The notes under the pieces: generated by a model | Database searches by the model: none | What the model saw: the letters and a program-made list of their open reading frames with translations, nothing else | Told to the model about the DNA's origin: nothing | Origin: Methylococcaceae bacterium | GTDB lineage: Bacteria > Pseudomonadota > Gammaproteobacteria > Methylococcales > Methylomonadaceae | Direction of reading: 5' to 3' | DNA: 64,000 nucleotides | Assembly (NCBI GenBank): GCA_013140705.1 | Contig: JABFSH010000010.1 | Span: 1-64,000, forward strand | Shown: in pieces, positions 1 to 8,190 of the stretch | Layout: every line of letters starts with the position of its first letter | Position numbering within the stretch: position 1 is the stretch's first letter | Translations under genes and position numbers: made by a program

Positions 1-8
1 GACTGATC

Positions 9-32
9 CTCCCCCCTTTGCAAAGGGGGGAG
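9..32. repeat. Perfect palindrome of the C6-TTT/AAA-G6 repeat family
   Basis: A perfect 12+12 palindrome (CTCCCCCCTTTG and its complement). It is the first of about five related copies in the first 600 bases. Similar C-run/TTTG/CAAA/G-run palindromes are dispersed in many bacterial genomes; here they cluster around a DUF559 gene. Confidence 0.7.
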
Positions 33-47
33 AGTCAATCGACACAA

Positions 48-84
48 AAATCCCCCCCTTTGAAAAAGGGGGGCTAGGGGGGAT
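48..84. repeat. Long copy of the C-rich palindromic repeat, supplies the RBS of the DUF559 gene
   Basis: The copy consists of a C7-TTTGAAAAAG6 palindrome followed by CTAGGGGGGATT. Its last part lies two bases upstream of the ATG at 86 and is the only Shine-Dalgarno-like sequence there, so the repeat appears to provide the ribosome binding site for the downstream gene. Confidence 0.65.
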
Positions 85-85
85 T

Positions 86-622
86 ATGAAACCATACAAC
101 CCGGCCTTAAAACCCTTGTCCCGAAAATTACGCAGTAACATGACAGACGCCGAACAGCTGCTGTGGTCAAAATTGCGCCGCAAGCAAATATTGGGCTTGC
201 CATTTTATCGTCAAAAACCCATAGCAAACTATATCGTTGATTTTTATTGTGCATCAGCCAATTTGGTTGTTGAGTTGGATGGTTCCCAGCATTCCGAACC
301 AGAACACCAAACCCGCGATGCCGAAAGAGACCTCGTTCTGGAATCATTGGGCCTGGTAGTCTTACGATTTGATAACCGTCAGGTATTAACAGAAACGGAT
401 GCGGTGATGGGCGTTATTTATAATGTGGTTACAATGCAAATCCCCCCCAACCCCCCTTTTACAAAGGAGGAAGCTGATGTTGATAACGCTGCTTCGAATA
501 GAAATGCCTTAGTAAAAAAAGCAGAGCCCACATCCCCCCACTTTGAAAATGGAGAAAAATTGATATCACCCCCCTTTGAAAAAGGGGGGCAGGGGGGATT
601 TTCAAAAAAGGACTCAACATGA
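86..622 (+). CDS. DUF559 (Vsr-like) endonuclease-domain protein with repeat-encoded tail
   Basis: The 178-residue product has a DUF559 domain in residues about 1-115, recognisable from ARKL-type N-terminal spacing (LSRKLRSNMTDAEQLLW), the core FYRQKPIANYIVDFYC and VVELDGSQH, and the end LVVLRFDNRQVL. DUF559 belongs to the PD-(D/E)XK/Vsr-like nuclease group; the E-L-D and Q-H residues are present. Residues about 118-178 are low-complexity and come from translation of three copies of the C-rich palindromic repeat (NPPFTKEE, SPPFEKGGQGGF), so the original stop was probably lost or the tail grew by repeat insertion. The ATG at 86 follows AGGGGGGATT, which comes from another repeat copy. The end overlaps the start of the hsdS remnant by 4 bases. 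The substrate is unknown; a role in repeat movement or repair is speculation. Confidence 0.8.
   Translation: MKPYNPALKPLSRKLRSNMTDAEQLLWSKLRRKQILGLPFYRQKPIANYIVDFYCASANLVVELDGSQHSEPEHQTRDAERDLVLESLGLVVLRFDNRQVLTETDAVMGVIYNVVTMQIPPNPPFTKEEADVDNAASNRNALVKKAEPTSPHFENGEKLISPPFEKGGQGGFSKKDST
440..602. repeat. Three more copies of the C-rich palindromic repeat inside the 3' end of the DUF559 gene
   Basis: Copies lie at about 440-470, 531-556 (degenerate) and 567-601. The last one is nearly identical to the copy at 48-84, including the AGGGGGGATT tail. They are read in frame as Pro/Gly/Lys-rich peptide in the DUF559 protein. Confidence 0.65.
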
Positions 623-1175
623 GCGCCATTCAAAAACTGCTGACCGATCATATTGATATCTGGACGGCTGCCGAAACTGAAAAGAAATCCGGTCGTGGCC
701 GCAGCGCCGGAAATGCGGTTAGCGTCTATGGCATCAAGAAACTGCGCGAGCTGATTCTGGAACTGGCGGTGCGAGGCAAGTTGGTGCCGCAAAATGCGAA
801 TGATGAACCGGCGAGTGAGTTGCTTAAACGTATACAGGCTGAAAAAGCTAAGCTGGTTGCTGAGGGTAAAATCAAAAAAGACAAGTCACTGCCGCCGATA
901 ACGGACGAAAAAAGCCCTTTGAGTTGCCGCAAACCTGGGTATGGGTGAGACTTGGTGAAATTACAAATTTTGGTGTAACAGAAAAGCTAAATTTAATTTC
1001 TGATGAAACTTGGGTTCTTGATCTTGAGGATATCGAAAAAGACACCTCGAAGCTTATTCAGAAATTTAGATATTCTGAAAGACGTTCACTGAGCGACAAA
1101 AATAGCTTTCTGTCTGGTGATGTTCTTTATGGGAAGCTCAGACCTTATTTAAATAAGGTAATTAATCATAAGTAA
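619..1175 (+). pseudogene. hsdS: Type I restriction specificity subunit remnant (hsdS), frameshifted and 3'-truncated
   Basis: The first frame (619-948) encodes a typical HsdS start, with ELILELAVRGKLVPQ and EPASELLKRIQAEKAKL followed by PPITDEK. The expected continuation (PFELPQTWVWVRLGEI) is found in the neighbouring frame from about 913 to 1175. One A is missing from the A6 run at about 908-913, which breaks the frame. The second segment ends about 80 residues into the first target-recognition domain (SGDVLYGKLRPYLNKV), directly at the IS200-like element, so the rest of the gene is gone. No hsdM or hsdR is visible in the window. The fragment cannot give a working specificity subunit. HsdS family membership is clear; whether the A-run difference is real or a sequencing error cannot be decided here. 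Confidence 0.75.
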
Positions 1176-1797
1176 ACCCCCAGCTCTGCTGGGGGACTCA
1201 CAAAGTTTGACAATTACGGGAATCATCGAGAGTCTCCCTATCTGTGAACCGCCTAAAGTTCTAAAGATAAGGAAACAAACGATGACTTCACCAGAGAGTT
1301 TAAATCATACAAAATGGGAATGTAAGTACCACATAGTCTGGATACCGAAATACAGGAAAAAGAGCCTTTATAAGGAGTTGAGGAAATATCTGGGAGCGAT
1401 GCTGAAAGATTTGGCATCACAAAAGGAATGCAAGATTGTGGAAGGGCATTTGATGTCAGACCATGTCCACCTTTTGATTTCGATTCCCCCCAAATACTCA
1501 GTGTCACAGGTTGTTGGATTTATGAAAGGCAAAAGCGCCATATCCATAGCACGAACCTATATGGGTCGAAGAAAAAACTTCACAGGCCAGAGCTTCTGGG
1601 CAAGAGGGTATTTTGTTTCAACGGTGGGCAGGGATTAGGCAACCGTGCGAAACTACATCAGGCATCAGGAAGAAGAGGACAAGCGAATAGACCAACTCGA
1701 TTTATTTTAAGGCACCGCCACCCTTAGGTGGCACAAAATCAACCCGCTTTGAGCGGTTCATATTTTCAAGCATCCGGCTTTGCCGGAGGTTTTTGAC
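1160..1797 (+). mobile_element. IS200/IS605-family insertion sequence (single tnpA)
   Basis: A Y1 transposase gene is flanked by subterminal hairpins instead of inverted terminal repeats, as expected for this family. The left hairpin is at 1177-1195 (CCCCCAGC/GCTGGGGG). Three hairpins lie near the right end: about 1717-1734, 1743-1755 (CCGCT/AGCGG) and 1774-1786 (CCGGC/GCCGG). Exact ends cannot be fixed without an empty site; I place them at roughly 1160-1175 and 1790-1797. It separates the hsdS remnant from an unrelated gene remnant. Confidence 0.7.
1282..1710 (+). pseudogene. tnpA: IS200-like Y1 transposase TnpA with in-frame amber stop
   Basis: The frame encodes the REP-like Y1 transposase fold: KYHIVWIPKYRK near the N-terminus, the HUH motif as SDHVHLLI, and the catalytic-tyrosine region YFVSTVGRD. 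The family normally continues after VGRD with an acidic residue and a C-terminal helix ending in D-LF. Here the codon after VGRD is TAG (1636-1638), but the same frame goes on unbroken for 24 codons (ATVRNYIRHQEEEDKRI...DLF) to TAA at 1708-1710. A single GAG or CAG to TAG change therefore explains it. The ATG at 1282 is preceded by AAGGAAAC. The catalytic part (140 residues before the stop) is intact, so residual activity or suppression is possible. I call it a recent nonsense allele. Confidence 0.75.
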
Positions 1798-2373
1798 TAT
1801 TAAAGAAGCTCTCGCTGAAATACTTAAAACCCTACAGCATATACCTGGTCATACCGATACAAGCATGCAGGGTATCGCTAATTTCATTTTTGTTGCATAT
1901 CGAGAGATATCCCGTAAGGTTTGCGAAACATCTATCGGTAAAAACGGAAGAGCAGAAATGCTGATAGGTGGTCTTTGCCACGAAAAAAAATGGTTCGCGT
2001 TTTTCGCTTTTCCACAGATGACTCGAATAATCACTCTTGTCAGGAATTTCTTCAGAAGTCTGGTTACATTCTACTGGGCTCTGGAAGTTCTCGTGCCCAA
2101 GCGAATATGCCAATGAATCCTTCTCTACATGACTACTTCAATATCTTAAAGGCGGTGATTGCAGACGCAAACGTCCCATCCGTCGGAGGAAATATTCAGT
2201 ATGGGCAATTCAAGGATAATCGATTTATTGTCCATGGCGTATATCAATTTGGCCCTCCTGTGCACCATTGGAGAAGTGTTCTCGACCTGAATAGCGAAGA
2301 ATTCATGAATAACACGTCTGGTTTCATTCCAGGAATCCCTTATTTTGATCCGTACAGTACTATACGTGCTTAA
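1793..2373 (+). pseudogene. Frameshifted hypothetical gene, weakly like an Ntn-hydrolase/proteasome-type protein
   Basis: Two segments in adjacent frames (to about 1990, then on to 2373) join smoothly if one A is added to the A8 run at 1983-1990: ...EMLIGGLCHEKK then MVRVFRFSTDDSN...EFLQKSGYILLGSGSS. The joined product is about 190 residues with no signal peptide or membrane segment. The IGG...GYILLGSG layout reminds me of the C-terminal half of proteasome-like Ntn hydrolases, but that is only a resemblance. The 5' end abuts the right end of the IS200-like element, so the true N-terminus is probably missing; the apparent TTG start at 1793 lies in IS DNA. This is the second single-A frameshift in a poly-A run within 1.1 kb. 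Confidence 0.45.
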
Positions 2374-2450
2374 CAAACTAATCTTTCATTTTAAGCATGG
2401 GATGTCCGCTTTAAGATTCACAAGGGTCCGCGAACAAAATTATCTAAGAG

Positions 2451-2480
2451 ACCGTTTTTGGCCGATCTTGCAAAAACGGT
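2451..2480. repeat. 10-bp inverted repeat (stem-loop)
   Basis: ACCGTTTTTG and CAAAAACGGT are separated by a 10-base loop. There is no following T-run on either strand, so it is not a classical terminator. It lies between the hypothetical remnant and the fic gene; a mobile-element end or transcript-end structure are both possible. Confidence 0.4.
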
Positions 2481-2551
2481 TGATATGAGCCACAGTCGGC
2501 TATGGAGAAGCTAGAGATACTGTTATTTTATCAATAAGTTAAACTCTGTAT

Positions 2552-3658
2552 TTAACAGTCAAGATTAAGGGAATACCGTGTATGCTTACGTTCCCCTGTT
2601 CTTGACAATGCCCCTTTCATCACCAAATCTTGCAAGTCGCGAGTCGCTGTCGGACGGGTTGTGCCGGTAATACTCAGATACTTTTCTGCACTTAACCCGC
2701 CTTTGAATCCTTCCGGGCCTTCTCGAAACATTCTGGACAATACCTTCTCCTGGCGGACGTTAAGTTGTCCTCTCAACCGGTCATACAGTTTGGCTTTTTT
2801 TATCAGAAACTCAAGCCTGACTTGGGTATAGCTTTGGGCGCTTAATACGGTATCCGCAAAATATATTAACCATGCGGTAATTTCATTGTATTTGTTGGCT
2901 TGTTCAAGTGCGGTGTAATAAGCCTTCCTGTTCCGCTCAATGGTATGGGCGATAGCTATCAGCGTGGGTTGCCCCAAACACTGCGCTAACGCTTTCTCTG
3001 CAATTGCCCGCCTGATGCGTCCATTGCCGTCCTCAAAAGGATGGATGCTCTCAAAATAAAGGTGGGCGATACCGGCACGGACTAAGGCTGGCAAGGGTGA
3101 TTTTCCGTTGGGGTCTGTCTCATTAAACCAAGTAATAAATCTTTCCATTTCCGACATAACTTGGTTTGATGGCGGCGCTTCATAATGGATTCTGGGGGAA
3201 TGGATTGGCCCAGATACAATCTGCATAGGCTCTTGATGGGTGCGGTATCGCCCGATGTCATTCAGGTCACGTCTACCGTTAGTCAGCATGCTATGCCAAT
3301 TAAACAGGGTGGCGTGAGATAGGGGTGACTGAAACTCCTGGTATAAATCAACCATGACCTGCGCAATACCTTGTTCGGCAGGTGGAATCTTACGGTTATC
3401 CGATACTAATCCGAATTGGCGGCGAATGGATGACTGAAGACTATCTCGATCCAGGTATTCTCCCTCAATCTCAGAGGTTTTTAATGCTTCATTGCTAATA
3501 AGTTCGATGGTTAACTGGCTTTTTTCATCATCATCAAGATGCTTGAAAGCACCAAACAAAAGGCCTGCACCAAGTAATAACTTGTTGTCATAACCAACGA
3601 GGGGTAATTCTTCGTAACTAAAATGAGGCCAATCGGGTTGTTGCCAGTTCCAAACCAT
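2552..3658 (-). CDS. Fic family protein (probable AMP transferase), self-inhibited class
   Basis: The 368-residue protein carries the Fic signature HPFEDGNGRIRR at about 206-217, with catalytic His206. An N-terminal helix holds the inhibitory motif TSEIEG at 61-66 (T/S-x-x-x-E-G), with Glu65 expected to block gamma-phosphate binding, so this is a class II Fic with intramolecular inhibition and no separate antitoxin gene is needed. The N-terminal region resembles the DUF4172/Fic_N type (WNWQQPDWPHF). The C-terminus (about 300-365) looks like a winged helix (SITGTTRPTATRDLQDLV). Fic proteins of this class AMPylate proteins, often themselves or DNA gyrase-like targets; the target here is unknown. 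It is monocistronic, with a 630-base gap upstream. Start ATG at 3658 matches the usual N-terminus. Confidence 0.9.
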   Translation of the reverse strand: MVWNWQQPDWPHFSYEELPLVGYDNKLLLGAGLLFGAFKHLDDDEKSQLTIELISNEALKTSEIEGEYLDRDSLQSSIRRQFGLVSDNRKIPPAEQGIAQVMVDLYQEFQSPLSHATLFNWHSMLTNGRRDLNDIGRYRTHQEPMQIVSGPIHSPRIHYEAPPSNQVMSEMERFITWFNETDPNGKSPLPALVRAGIAHLYFESIHPFEDGNGRIRRAIAEKALAQCLGQPTLIAIAHTIERNRKAYYTALEQANKYNEITAWLIYFADTVLSAQSYTQVRLEFLIKKAKLYDRLRGQLNVRQEKVLSRMFREGPEGFKGGLSAEKYLSITGTTRPTATRDLQDLVMKGALSRTGERKHTRYSLNLDC

Positions 3659-4287
3659 GAGTTATAACCGTAACTTATATAGCTCATATTAGTTTATTTT
3701 ATGATGTATAAAAAGATATTTTATTCATCCCGTGGTATTTGCGTTCCTGTTATTAGTTGGTGAGATTCAAATTGCTGAATGGAATTCTCCATACCAGTCA
3801 TTCAAAAAATTGCTTTCTTCGCTTCGATGAATGTGACAGTCCGACCCAGTCAGTCACAAATATTATTGTAAAAACAATAAATTTCCCAAAGCAGACTGTC
3901 TGATCAACCTTGATTGCATGACTCGACCCCTATGATATTTATTGCCGAAGCCGTCATAAACGTAACTGCTGGTTCCCTGACAGATCGACACAACCCGATG
4001 CTATACGAAATCTTAGCACCCGAAAGTGGGCTTTATTAATATAATACTTTATTGGGATTGGTATAACCCGTCTTACGTTTATATGGATTGTTTGGTAACA
4101 AGGCCTAATCAATAGCATTAAATGCTAGAGACTTCTGGCTTAGAGTTACGGCATAGGGTAAAATTACTATAATATTTGTGATAATTATAATGTAAACGGA
4201 ATAAAGCGGGTTTTTACCTTAGCTTTATATTACGAAACGATTAATACACTACAAGAGTTATACAACTACTTACGAAGGGGCTGCTCC
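3659..4287. other. Intergenic region between divergent fic and coxB
   Basis: No open frame here resembles a gene. It must hold promoters for both flanking genes. I see no further recognisable element. Confidence 0.5.
4164..4191 (+). promoter_or_regulatory. Candidate sigma-70 promoter of the cox operon
   Basis: TTACTA and a perfect TATAAT are separated by 16 bases, about 100 bases upstream of coxB. The region is AT-rich, so chance matches are likely; it is the best match in this gap by eye. Confidence 0.3.
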
Positions 4288-5772
4288 GTGAAGATAACCA
4301 AGCAATTGCTCGCAAGCCTTATACTAATGGCTTTTTGCCTAGGTAAAGCGCAGGCGGAATATACGCTCAATTTAATGAAGGGGGTTACAAAGGTCAGTAA
4401 CGACATTTATGATCTTCATATGCTAATACTCTGGATTTGTGTATTCATTGGGATTGGTGTGTTCGGTACAATGTTTTATTCGATTTACCACCATCGTAAA
4501 TCAAGAGGGCATAAGGCTGAACAGTTTCACGAAAATACAACCATAGAAATTATCTGGACAATTGTTCCGACATTAATCTTAGTCAGCATGGCAATCCCAG
4601 CTACCAAGACTATGCTAGAACTGGACGACGTTCAAGACTCCGATATTTCAATAAAAGTGACGGGAAAACAATGGTATTGGGAATATGACTATCTTGATAC
4701 CGGTATTCATATTGTTAGTCGATTGGATGAGGCCAGCAATAAAGCACGTCAAACTGGTTCAGGAATAGATCCAAGATCAATACCCAATTATCTGCTAAAT
4801 GTTGATCATCCTCTCGTAATCCCCACAAACAAGAAAATACGTTTTGTATTTACAGCAGCTGATGTGATTCACTCGTGGTGGGTGCCTGCATTAGGTTGGA
4901 AAAAAGACGCCAATCCAGGATTTATTAATGAGGCTTGGACTTCTGTTAAGGACGCGGGGGTTTATCGTGGACAATGTACTGAGCTTTGCGGTAAGGATCA
5001 TGGGTTTATGCCTATTGTGGTAGTGGCTATGGATCAACCGGAATACGATACTTGGGTGAAAAAAACTGAGGATGACGCCAAAAAAGGCCCAGATTTAGCA
5101 GATCAAAGTCGAGATCAGTTAATAGCTAAGGGGGTGGCAATCTATGAAAAAAATTGTGCTACGTGCCATTTACCTGGTGGTGAAGGAGTGCCTGGTGCAT
5201 TTCCTGCCCTTACTGGCAGTTCAGTTGTTACCGGTGATATCAATGCACAAGTTAATCTTGTCATGAATGGCAAAAATGCTATGCCTGCATTTGGCAAAGT
5301 TCTCAAGGCAGATGAATTAGCTCAAGTAATCACATTCACTCGAAATGCATTGGGTAATGCAGTCGGTGATGAAATTCAACCCAAAGCAGTTAATGATTTG
5401 TTGCCAAAATCTGCTACAGAATCATCAACTCAAGTCACGGAAAAAGAGTCAGTCGTTTCAAGTGTTGATTTATCAAAAGATGATCTGATTGCTAAGGGAA
5501 AATCTGTTTATGAATCGAATTGTGCTTCGTGCCATCAAGTTGATGGCCAGGGTATGCCGCCGACATTTCCAGCTTTGACAGGCAGTCCAATAGTCAATGG
5601 TGAGATTAATGCTCAAGTGAAGTTTGTATTGAATGGAAAAGGTATGATGCCAGCATTCGGTAACACGTTGAGTCAAGCTGATTTGGCGGCAGTGGTGACC
5701 TATACCCGTAACGGATTGGGAAATTCGGTCAATGATTTAATACAACCATCTTCAATTAGAGCATTGCAATAG
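4288..5772 (+). CDS. coxB: Cytochrome c oxidase subunit II with two fused cytochrome c domains
   Basis: This 494-residue subunit II of an aa3-type heme-copper oxidase accepts electrons and passes them through the CuA centre to subunit I. A signal peptide (1-23) is followed by two membrane segments (about 43-66 and 88-106). The CuA ligands are all present: His195, Cys230, Glu232, Cys234, His238 and Met241. Two class I cytochrome c domains follow: CATCH at 290-294 with a likely axial Met332, and CASCH at 412-416 with Met454. The two c domains are similar to each other (GVPGAFPALTGS and GMPPTFPALTGS), so they come from an internal duplication. It is the first gene of the cox cluster, with coxA 87 bases downstream. 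Single-c fusions are the common caa3 form; a double fusion is less usual. Confidence 0.97.
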   Translation: MKITKQLLASLILMAFCLGKAQAEYTLNLMKGVTKVSNDIYDLHMLILWICVFIGIGVFGTMFYSIYHHRKSRGHKAEQFHENTTIEIIWTIVPTLILVSMAIPATKTMLELDDVQDSDISIKVTGKQWYWEYDYLDTGIHIVSRLDEASNKARQTGSGIDPRSIPNYLLNVDHPLVIPTNKKIRFVFTAADVIHSWWVPALGWKKDANPGFINEAWTSVKDAGVYRGQCTELCGKDHGFMPIVVVAMDQPEYDTWVKKTEDDAKKGPDLADQSRDQLIAKGVAIYEKNCATCHLPGGEGVPGAFPALTGSSVVTGDINAQVNLVMNGKNAMPAFGKVLKADELAQVITFTRNALGNAVGDEIQPKAVNDLLPKSATESSTQVTEKESVVSSVDLSKDDLIAKGKSVYESNCASCHQVDGQGMPPTFPALTGSPIVNGEINAQVKFVLNGKGMMPAFGNTLSQADLAAVVTYTRNGLGNSVNDLIQPSSIRALQ

Positions 5773-5859
5773 CTGAATTGTGTATATTGTTAGAATTCAT
5801 AGAGTAATAATGGATTTTATTTAATAAAGTCTTTTCTGAATAATTAGAGGTATAAAAAT

Positions 5860-7470
5860 ATGTCTGCTGTCGTTGCTGAACATGATCATGATCATCACGA
5901 TCACGGCCCTGCTGGAGGGATTAAAAGATGGATTGTTACTACAAACCATAAAGATATTGGTACCTTGTACTTAGTATTTGCGCTGGCGATGTTTTTTGTC
6001 GGCGGAGCGATGGCTATGGTAATTAGGGCTGAATTGTTTGAGCCAGGTATGCAGTTTGTCCAGCCTCAGTTTTTCAATTCAATGACTACGATGCATGCAT
6101 TAGTCATGGTTTTCGGTGCCGTTATGCCAGCATTTGTTGGGCTGGCTAACTGGATGATTCCGATGATGATAGGTGCTCCCGATATGGCGTTGCCTCGTCT
6201 TAACAATATGAGTTTCTGGATGCTGGTCGCCGGAATTTCTTTATTGGCTAGCACATTGGTTATGGAAGGCGGCGCGCCAGCATCAGGATGGACTTTATAT
6301 CCACCATTGGTCTTGCAAACAGGTAAGGCATTACCCTTTGCGATATTTTCAGTGCACTTATTGGGGATATCATCAATCATGGGTGCAATTAATATCATAG
6401 CAACAGTGTTCAACATGCGCGCACCGGCAATGACTTTGATGAAAATGCCTTTGTTTGTCTGGACATGGTTGATCACGGCATTTTTGTTGATAGCTATCAT
6501 GCCGGTTTTTGCCGGTGCGGTTACTATGCTTTTGACCGACAAATTTTTTGAGACCAGTTTTTTTGATGCTGCCGGTGGTGGCGACCCTGTTCTTTACCAG
6601 CATATATTCTGGTTCTTTGGTCATCCCGAAGTGTATGTCATGATTTTGCCCACGTTTGGCGTAGCTTCAACCATTATTCCGGTTTTTGCCCGCAAACCGC
6701 TCTTTGGGTATAGTTCAATGGTTTATGCAACAGCGTCAATCGCATTCCTATCTTTTATCGTTTGGGCTCACCATATGTTTCTGGTTGGTATGCCAATGGC
6801 TGGTGAGCTTTATTTCATGTATGCAACCATGTTGATAGCCATCCCCACGGGGGTAAAGGTTTTTAACTGGACGGCAACCATGTGGAAGGGATCATTGACT
6901 TTTGAAACGCCCATGTTGTTTTCAATCGCGTTTGTTGTATTGTTTACTATGGGCGGATTTACCGGTTTGATGATGGCTATTGCGCCGGCTGACTTCCAGT
7001 ATCACGATACGTACTTCATCGTTGCACATTTTCATTACACACTCGTTCCTGCTTCCATTTTTATCTTGATGGCCGCCGGTTACTTCTGGTTGCCCAAATG
7101 GACGGGCCATATGTACAACGAAAAAATAGGCAAGCTACATTTTTGGTTGTCTGCCGTGTCGGTTAATATCTTGTTTTTTCCGCAGCATTTTTTGGGACTA
7201 GCGGGAATGCCAAGAAGAATACCTGATTATGCCGTTCAGTTTGCAGACTGGAATATGATATCAAGTATTGGTGGTTTTATTTTTGGAGCTAGTCAATTAT
7301 TATTCCTTTATATTGTGGTTGATACAATAAAAGGCGGTACTGGAGAAAAAGTAACTGATGAAGTCTGGGAAGATGCGAGCAAGCATGGTCTGGAATGGAC
7401 CTTGCCATCTCCGCCCCCGTATCATACGTTTACAACACCACCGACGGCAATACCGACGGAACATTTTTAA
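5860..7470 (+). CDS. coxA: Cytochrome c oxidase subunit I
   Basis: The 536-residue, 12-helix catalytic subunit reduces O2 at the heme a3-CuB site and pumps protons. Metal ligands are visible: low-spin heme His in [11 protein letters not shown], CuB His and the cross-linked Tyr in [14 protein letters not shown], the CuB pair in WAHHMFLVG, and heme ligands in [15 protein letters not shown] marks an A-type oxidase. The N-terminus is unusually His/Asp-rich ([10 protein letters not shown]), which could bind metal but is not a catalytic feature. It lies between coxB and the small membrane ORF/ctaG. Length is normal. Confidence 0.98.
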   Translation: MSAVVAEHDHDHHDHGPAGGIKRWIVTTNHKDIGTLYLVFALAMFFVGGAMAMVIRAELFEPGMQFVQPQFFNSMTTMHALVMVFGAVMPAFVGLANWMIPMMIGAPDMALPRLNNMSFWMLVAGISLLASTLVMEGGAPASGWTLYPPLVLQTGKALPFAIFSVHLLGISSIMGAINIIATVFNMRAPAMTLMKMPLFVWTWLITAFLLIAIMPVFAGAVTMLLTDKFFETSFFDAAGGGDPVLYQHIFWFFGHPEVYVMILPTFGVASTIIPVFARKPLFGYSSMVYATASIAFLSFIVWAHHMFLVGMPMAGELYFMYATMLIAIPTGVKVFNWTATMWKGSLTFETPMLFSIAFVVLFTMGGFTGLMMAIAPADFQYHDTYFIVAHFHYTLVPASIFILMAAGYFWLPKWTGHMYNEKIGKLHFWLSAVSVNILFFPQHFLGLAGMPRRIPDYAVQFADWNMISSIGGFIFGASQLLFLYIVVDTIKGGTGEKVTDEVWEDASKHGLEWTLPSPPPYHTFTTPPTAIPTEHF

Positions 7471-7541
7471 GTCATTGTTTAGGATATTATTGATTTGATA
7501 ATTTGTATCCGGTTAGCAGGTAGCGTACAACAGGTAAGTAT

Positions 7542-7640
7542 GTGAACACGAAGACAAAAAATATTCTTACGGGGCTCTTACTGGCTGCAATTGCACTTAC
7601 CATTTATATATTTGCAGTTTTAAAAGCAGTTTCTAGATGA
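7542..7640 (+). CDS. 32-residue single-span membrane peptide of the cox cluster
   Basis: The GTG at 7542 opens 32 codons that encode a charged N-terminus (MNTKTKN) and one hydrophobic helix (about residues 8-27), ending in a TGA that overlaps the ctaG ATG (ATGA). Small single-span proteins at exactly this place, between coxA and ctaG, occur in many beta- and gammaproteobacteria as cytochrome oxidase small assembly proteins, though sequences diverge. Position, overlap and hydrophobic profile support a real gene. AGGTAAG just upstream is a possible weak ribosome binding site. Confidence 0.65.
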   Translation: MNTKTKNILTGLLLAAIALTIYIFAVLKAVSR

Positions 7641-8179
7641 CCGATAGTGTAAACAAAAAAAATACCAAACTAGTTCGAGCTTTATTTGTAGTTGCAGCAG
7701 GAATGTTTGGTTTTGGTTACGCGTTAGTTCCTTTATATGATGTTTTGTGTGATATTACGGGATTGAATGGTAAATTCAAAGGTGAAGTTGCTGAAGAAAT
7801 ACAATACCCTATTGATGATAAAAGGGACGTTGACGTCGAGTTCATTACTACATTAAATGAATCAACGCCTATGATTTTTCGAGCGGAAACTAAAAAATTG
7901 AAAATTCATCCGGGTAAATACTACACCGTAAACTTTTACGCTGAAAACAAAACCGATAAAATACTGGTAACTCAAGCAATCCCTAGTTTTTCTCCGGGAG
8001 CCGTTGCTGAATACTTTAAAAAAATAGAGTGTTTTTGTTTTACAAAACAGGTGTTTAAGCCGCGTGAAAACAAATTGATGCCAGTGCGCTTTGTCGTAAA
8101 TCCTGCGTTACCGGAAACCTATAAAACAATTACACTGGCCTATACATTTTTTGATAATACCGAGACATCAGTTAAATAA
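7637..8179 (+). CDS. ctaG: Cytochrome c oxidase assembly protein CtaG/Cox11
   Basis: The 180-residue copper chaperone delivers copper to the CuB site of subunit I. It has one N-terminal membrane helix (LVRALFVVAAGMFGFGYALVPLY) and a periplasmic beta domain with the copper-binding Cys pair in ECFCF and the conserved PxFSPG (IPSFSPGAVAEYFKK). The VPLYDVLCDITGLNG motif after the helix is a family hallmark. Start ATG overlaps the stop of the small membrane gene, indicating translational coupling; coxC follows after 11 bases with an AGAGAGG ribosome binding site. Confidence 0.96.
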   Translation: MTDSVNKKNTKLVRALFVVAAGMFGFGYALVPLYDVLCDITGLNGKFKGEVAEEIQYPIDDKRDVDVEFITTLNESTPMIFRAETKKLKIHPGKYYTVNFYAENKTDKILVTQAIPSFSPGAVAEYFKKIECFCFTKQVFKPRENKLMPVRFVVNPALPETYKTITLAYTFFDNTETSVK

Positions 8180-8190
8180 GAGAGGGGTTC

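Noticed and set aside
1-622. CRISPR or integron attC sites for the C-rich palindromes
   Set aside because: Spacing is irregular, copies are palindromic and partly coding, and there are no cas or intI genes.
2552-3658. Fic toxin with a separate antitoxin gene
   Set aside because: The protein carries its own inhibitory T-S-E-I-E-G helix and no small gene precedes it.
6066-6542. 158-codon minus-strand frame inside coxA
   Set aside because: Lies wholly within the conserved subunit I gene; composition is that of an antisense translation of membrane helices.
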